Part shown: positions 33,188-36,496 of the stretch, piece by piece
Position numbering within the stretch: position 1 is the first letter of the stretch
Layout of the letters: every line of letters starts with the position of its first letter
Source of the DNA: an uncultured Propionibacteriaceae bacterium
Lineage (GTDB): Bacteria; Actinomycetota; Actinomycetes; Propionibacteriales; Propionibacteriaceae
NCBI GenBank assembly: GCA_902805915.1
Contig: CADCUO010000229.1
Location: forward strand, 1 to 36,496
Length of the DNA stretch: 36,496 bases
Direction: 5' to 3'
Translations under genes and position numbers: made by a program
The notes under the pieces: generated by a model
The model's input: only the letters and a program-made list of their open reading frames with translations
Told to the model about the DNA's origin: nothing
Database searches by the model: none

Positions 33188-34281
33188 GGGCGGTCGTCTA
33201 CGACGCGGTTGGGGCCACGCCAACGGTTCGGGACATCCCCGCCCCACCGTGTCCTGAAGACGGTGTGCTGGTGCGGGTGGCCGCTACCGGGGTGTGCAGG
33301 TCGGACTGGCACGCCTGGCGGGGCCACGACCCGGTCCCGCTCCCACACGTACCAGGGCATGAGCTGGCGGGGACCGTGGCGGTCGTCGGGCCGGCGGTCG
33401 AGAGATTTCGCGTCGGCGACCGCGTCACCGTACCGTTCGTCTGCGGTTGTGGACACTGCGACTTCTGTGCTGCCGGCGATCAGCAGGTCTGTCCCCACCA
33501 AACCCAGCCGGGGTTCACCGGCCCTGGTTCGTTCGCGGACCTGGTCGCGCTGCACGCCGCCGACACGAACCTGGTCCGGCTGCCGGATGCCGTCGACTTC
33601 GTCACCGCTGCGTCGCTGGGCTGCCGGTTCGCGACCGCCTTCCGCGCCGTGACGGTCCATGGCCGGGTCGGTGACGGCGACTGGGTGGTGGTGCACGGCT
33701 GCGGCGGTGTCGGTCTGTCGGCGGTGATGATCGCGTCCGCCCTGGGCGCTCGGGTGATCGCGGTGGACATCTCCCCGGCCGCGCTCCGGCTGGCCGTAGG
33801 AGCGGGCGCAGTTGCCACGGTCGACGCCACGGTGGACGTCGTCGCGGCCGTGCATGAGCTGACCTCGGGTGGTGCCCATGTCTCCATCGACGCGCTCGGT
33901 TCGGCTGAGAGCGCCGCGGCGTCGGTCCGGTGCCTGCGCCGTCGTGGCCGGCATCTGCAGATCGGACTGCTGTTGGGCTCGGCTGCCACCACTGCGCTGC
34001 CGATGGATCTGGTGATCGCTGGAGAGCTGGAGATCTATGGCTGCCACGGGATGGCTGCGCATGAGTACCCGGCCATGCTCTCGATGATCCAGGCTGGGCG
34101 GTTGCGTCCTGACCTGCTCATCGGCGCAACGATCGGGCTTGATGAGGCGCCCGCCGCCTTGGTGGCGATGGATGGACCAGCCCGGACGACCGGGATCACG
34201 GTGGTCGAGATGGACCCCGCAACTCCGGCGTGGGATCGCCATGACCGTACGGGAGCCGAGATCGCGCAACTTGGCGACTGA
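33184..34281 (+). CDS. Zinc-dependent alcohol dehydrogenase (MDR family)
   Basis: A 365-residue medium-chain dehydrogenase/reductase. It has the catalytic-zinc cysteine and GHE motif ([23 protein letters not shown]), the structural zinc site with four cysteines ([17 protein letters not shown]) and the nucleotide-binding loop [16 protein letters not shown] followed by an acidic residue (AVDIS), favouring NAD. The substrate is unknown. GTG at 33184 overlaps the YibE/F stop, so the two are co-translated although no functional link is known. The first 71 bases after its stop hold nothing I can name. Confidence 0.9.
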   Translation: MRAVVYDAVGATPTVRDIPAPPCPEDGVLVRVAATGVCRSDWHAWRGHDPVPLPHVPGHELAGTVAVVGPAVERFRVGDRVTVPFVCGCGHCDFCAAGDQQVCPHQTQPGFTGPGSFADLVALHAADTNLVRLPDAVDFVTAASLGCRFATAFRAVTVHGRVGDGDWVVVHGCGGVGLSAVMIASALGARVIAVDISPAALRLAVGAGAVATVDATVDVVAAVHELTSGGAHVSIDALGSAESAAASVRCLRRRGRHLQIGLLLGSAATTALPMDLVIAGELEIYGCHGMAAHEYPAMLSMIQAGRLRPDLLIGATIGLDEAPAALVAMDGPARTTGITVVEMDPATPAWDRHDRTGAEIAQLGD

Positions 34282-34352
34282 CGCCCATCTGGACCTCCGG
34301 ATCCATACGCTGACTCGATGGGCCGAGACGAGCACACGCCACTGCCGCACCG

Positions 34353-35571
34353 GTGAGCGTGCTCGAACTGGTCGCCCGCTTTGCGAGGACGGGCACCGTG
34401 GCTTGTGGCCTGGCTGACCTCCTTACCGGTGGCCCTGCTCCGAGCCGGAACGCTGGCCGAGCCGGATACCTTCTGGGAGATCCGGACCGGACTGGTCACC
34501 ATCGAACAGCGGGCCATCCCGGCGGTAGACCCCTTCTCCTGGACCGCCCTTGGTGAGCCCTGGACGGTCAACTCCTGGGCTTTCAACGTCGTCATCGGCG
34601 CTGCGTACCGGCTGGCGGGCTGCCAGCCGTCGCGCTGTTCTGCACCGCGCTGGTCATGGCCGCCGCCGGGCTGGTCCGCAGCTGGGGTCGGGGTCTTGGC
34701 AGCGATCTGGGTGAACCTGCATGCAGCTGCCTTGCTGGGGGTGGCCATTGTCGGCGCCACGGCACTGCTCCTGGTGCTCAGCCGCACCACGCGCAGCCGC
34801 GGCTGGTGGTGTGTGGCCGCGACGGCTGCCGCGCTGGCGGGGTCCATGCTCAACCCGTACGGAGTGGGTCTTTTCGCCCAGACCATGCAGGTCAAGAGCG
34901 CCTCCACGGCGGTGATCGATGAGTGGCAGTCGATCGACGTTACGAACCCGACGGACGCTGTGTTGCTGCTGTCGGGGCTTGTCGCGCTGGTCACTGCGGC
35001 ATGGCGCCGCGACGCCGTAGTTGTAGGTGCCTTAGCCGTCTCTGTGGCCGGGGGTATTACTGCCATCAGGTTGCTGCCGATCCTGGTACTGCTGGCGGTG
35101 CCCGTGCTTGCGGCCTTGGTCTCCCACCCCGCGGTACGGCGCTATGCGTACAGCCGCCGGGTTGTGGTGATACCCGGTGCTCCGGCTGGGGTGACAGCCC
35201 TCGCGCTCCTGGCGCTTCCGGCCTTGGGCCACTTCGGGCGGCCGCTGTCCAGCCTGTACCCCACCCGGGCCGTGTCTGCGATCCCGCCGAACTGCCGTCT
35301 GTTCAACTCATACCTGTTAGGCGGCTTCGTACTGCTGCAGCGTCCGGACGTAGCGGTAGCGGTGGACTCGCGCAACGACTTGTACGGGACTGAGCGTGTG
35401 GTGGCCGCTGAACGGGTTCTCCGTGGGGAAGCGGATAGGACTGGTCTGCTCACCGGTGCGGGTTGTGTGCTCGTGCCGCCTGCCAGCGGCCTGGCGCTGC
35501 GGCTTCGGACGGACCCCAACTGGCAGGTCACCTCGTCGGAGACCGCTGCCTCGCTGTTCGTACGCCGGTAG
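34353..35571 (+). pseudogene. Degraded multi-span membrane protein (glycosyltransferase-like)
   Basis: The sequence resembles large actinobacterial membrane proteins of the mannosyltransferase-like kind, with EPDTFWEIRTG and DPFSWTALGEPWTVNSWAF after the first span and WVNLHAAALLGV later. At least two breaks are visible. The start (GTG at 34353, SVLELVARFAR) is in a different frame from the following APWLVAWLTSLPVALLRAG, with a shift near 34385. Another shift near 34620 puts AVALFCTALVMAAAGLV in a third frame, and about 100 residues between this segment and VLAAIWVNLHA seem deleted, as the remaining 396-codon frame is shorter than the roughly 500 I expect. The C-terminal half (34690-35571) stays open to the TAG. 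The family assignment is from memory. Confidence 0.7.
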
Positions 35572-35650
35572 TTGGGCAGCGGAGGTAACACTGCTGCCCT
35601 CTGACGGCCGCAAGCCGTAAGCAGGAAAACTCTGATCTCTTCTCTTGCAA

Positions 35651-35666
35651 TCGAACGTGTGTTCGT
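35651..35666 (+). promoter_or_regulatory. LexA/SOS-type box
   Basis: TCGAACGTGTGTTCGT matches the actinobacterial LexA operator TCGAAC-N4-GTTCGA at 11 of 12 defined positions. It lies 14 bases before the ATG of the DUF222 gene, between a possible -35 (TTGCAA, 35645-35650) and -10 (TAGATG, 35666-35671), where LexA would block the promoter. The preceding 35572-35644 holds nothing else I can name. Confidence 0.75.
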
Positions 35667-35679
35667 AGATGATGGTCTT

Positions 35680-36496
35680 ATGAAACGGCCCGAACCGCCA
35701 CTCGCAGATGGACCTGGTGACGAGCCACGGGTGGCGCTGTCGCTGAAGGAGTTGACAGCCGCCCTCGACCGACTGATCTGCGCGGTGGACGCCGGCGGGC
35801 TGGGTCAGCTGGACATTGATGGCGTCCTCGACTTCATGCGGTCGTTCGAGCGGGCCCGCAACCGGATGCCAGTCATCGACCACCAGATCATCGCGGACTG
35901 CGACCGGCGGGACATGGCAGACCATCTGACCTGTCGCAATACGCAGAGCATGCTGACCCATCTGCTCCGCCTGTCGCCACACGAGGCAAGTAGGCGCGTG
36001 CGCGCCGCCGCCGCAGTCGGCGCCCGCACTACGATGCTCGGCGAGGCGATGGACCCGGTGCGTCCGGACCTAGCCAGCGTGCAGCGTCAGGGGAGGTCAG
36101 TCCGGAGCACGTTGCCATCGTGGCGGGCTGCCTCGATGAGATCGACCGACCCGGCTATGACCCCGTGGATGTACGAGCCGCTGAGCAGGCGATGACCAGC
36201 TACGCCACCGAATTCGGACCGAGAGAGCTACGACGGATCGGGACGCATCTTGTCGAGGTGATCAACCCAGACGGGTCGGTCCCCAGGGATCGACTGAACT
36301 TCGATCGCCGCAATGTCGAACTGCGACAGAACAGCGATGGCTCCTACACCCTCAATGGTCGGCTGACCGGGCCAGTCGGCGCGGCGCTGTTCAGCGTGCT
36401 GCAACCGCTGGCCAGACCACGGGTGGAACTGCCGCAGGTGGCGACTCGTCGCTCCGCGGTGACCACGGACGCTGAGCTGACCAAGTACTCCCGTAC
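35680..36496 (+). pseudogene. DUF222 (13E12-type) protein, frameshifted, 3' end outside window
   Basis: An actinobacterial DUF222 protein; complete members usually end in an HNH nuclease domain, which would lie beyond the window. From ATG at 35680 the frame reads DIDGVLDFMRSFERARNRM and ASRRVRAAAAVGARTTMLGE, typical DUF222. At 36091-36093 a run of three G (CAGGGGAG context) seems to have lost one G: the frame then runs to nonsense and stops at 36195, while the neighbouring frame continues as GEVSPEHVAIVAGCLDEID, then FGPRELRRIGTHLVEVINPD and GRLTGPVGAALF to the edge. Homopolymer errors are common in sequencing, so the gene may be intact in reality. The SOS-type box just upstream suggests DNA-damage control. 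Confidence 0.85.

Noticed and set aside
32851-34350. Minus-strand open frame (499 codons) across the YibE/F and dehydrogenase genes
   Set aside because: It spans two real plus-strand genes and shows only arginine/histidine-rich composition.

Overview
The window is high-GC DNA from an actinobacterium. Pointers are the mycothiol-linked genes (inositol-1-phosphate synthase, S-(hydroxymethyl)mycothiol dehydrogenase), actinobacterial families (DUF3152, DUF222/13E12, the PF04020 holin-like family) and many GTG starts with ATGA/GTGA gene overlaps. Propionibacteriales is my best guess, from overall style rather than from any marker gene.

Layout. 1-943: a frameshifted ino1 cut by the window edge. 1085-2597: the four pieces of one aminoglycoside-phosphotransferase-like gene, scrambled in order and orientation. 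2800-18833: a cobalamin (B12) locus of the aerobic/late pathway. It holds cobM and cobL (minus); a riboswitch-led operon with a chelatase (interrupted by an in-frame TAG), cobO, a cobB-cobC fusion, cobA and a small kinase; a minus-strand pair (ion-channel-like protein, histidine-phosphatase-like protein); a second riboswitch leading cbtB, cbtA, cobT and cobS; cobU (minus); then cobD and cobK. 18834-19775: a gene-free convergent gap full of long hairpins and tandem repeats. 19776-23587: a two-subunit ABC exporter. 23834-25545: the mycothiol formaldehyde-detoxification pair. 25592-27072: a holin-like protein, a low-molecular-weight phosphatase, terminator hairpins and a small secreted protein. 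27237-29365: an OmpR-type two-component system. 29362-31771 (minus): an AlkA-like glycosylase, a GNAT acetyltransferase and a DUF3152 protein. 31796-34281: a YibE/F membrane protein and a zinc alcohol dehydrogenase. 34353-35571: a damaged membrane-protein gene. 35651-36496: a LexA/SOS-type box and a frameshifted DUF222 gene running off the window.

How the genes work together. CobA, CobM, CobL and CobK act in corrin-ring construction. The chelatase (with a CobN that is not here) inserts cobalt brought in by CbtAB. CobB amidates, CobO adenosylates, CobC and CobD supply and attach the aminopropanol arm, and CobU, CobT and CobS build the lower nucleotide loop. The two riboswitches would give B12 feedback on chelation/adenosylation and on cobalt uptake/loop assembly. 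No cobG, cobH, cobI, cobJ, cobN or cobQ is present, so the pathway must be completed elsewhere.

Most notable: the shuffled kinase gene, whose pieces rejoin in frame through 3-4 base microhomologies; the kinase gene next to the CobB-CobC fusion, a candidate source of threonine phosphate; the hairpin/tandem repeat family after cobK; and the SOS-type box before the DUF222 gene. At least five genes carry lesions, so sequencing or assembly error must be weighed against real decay.
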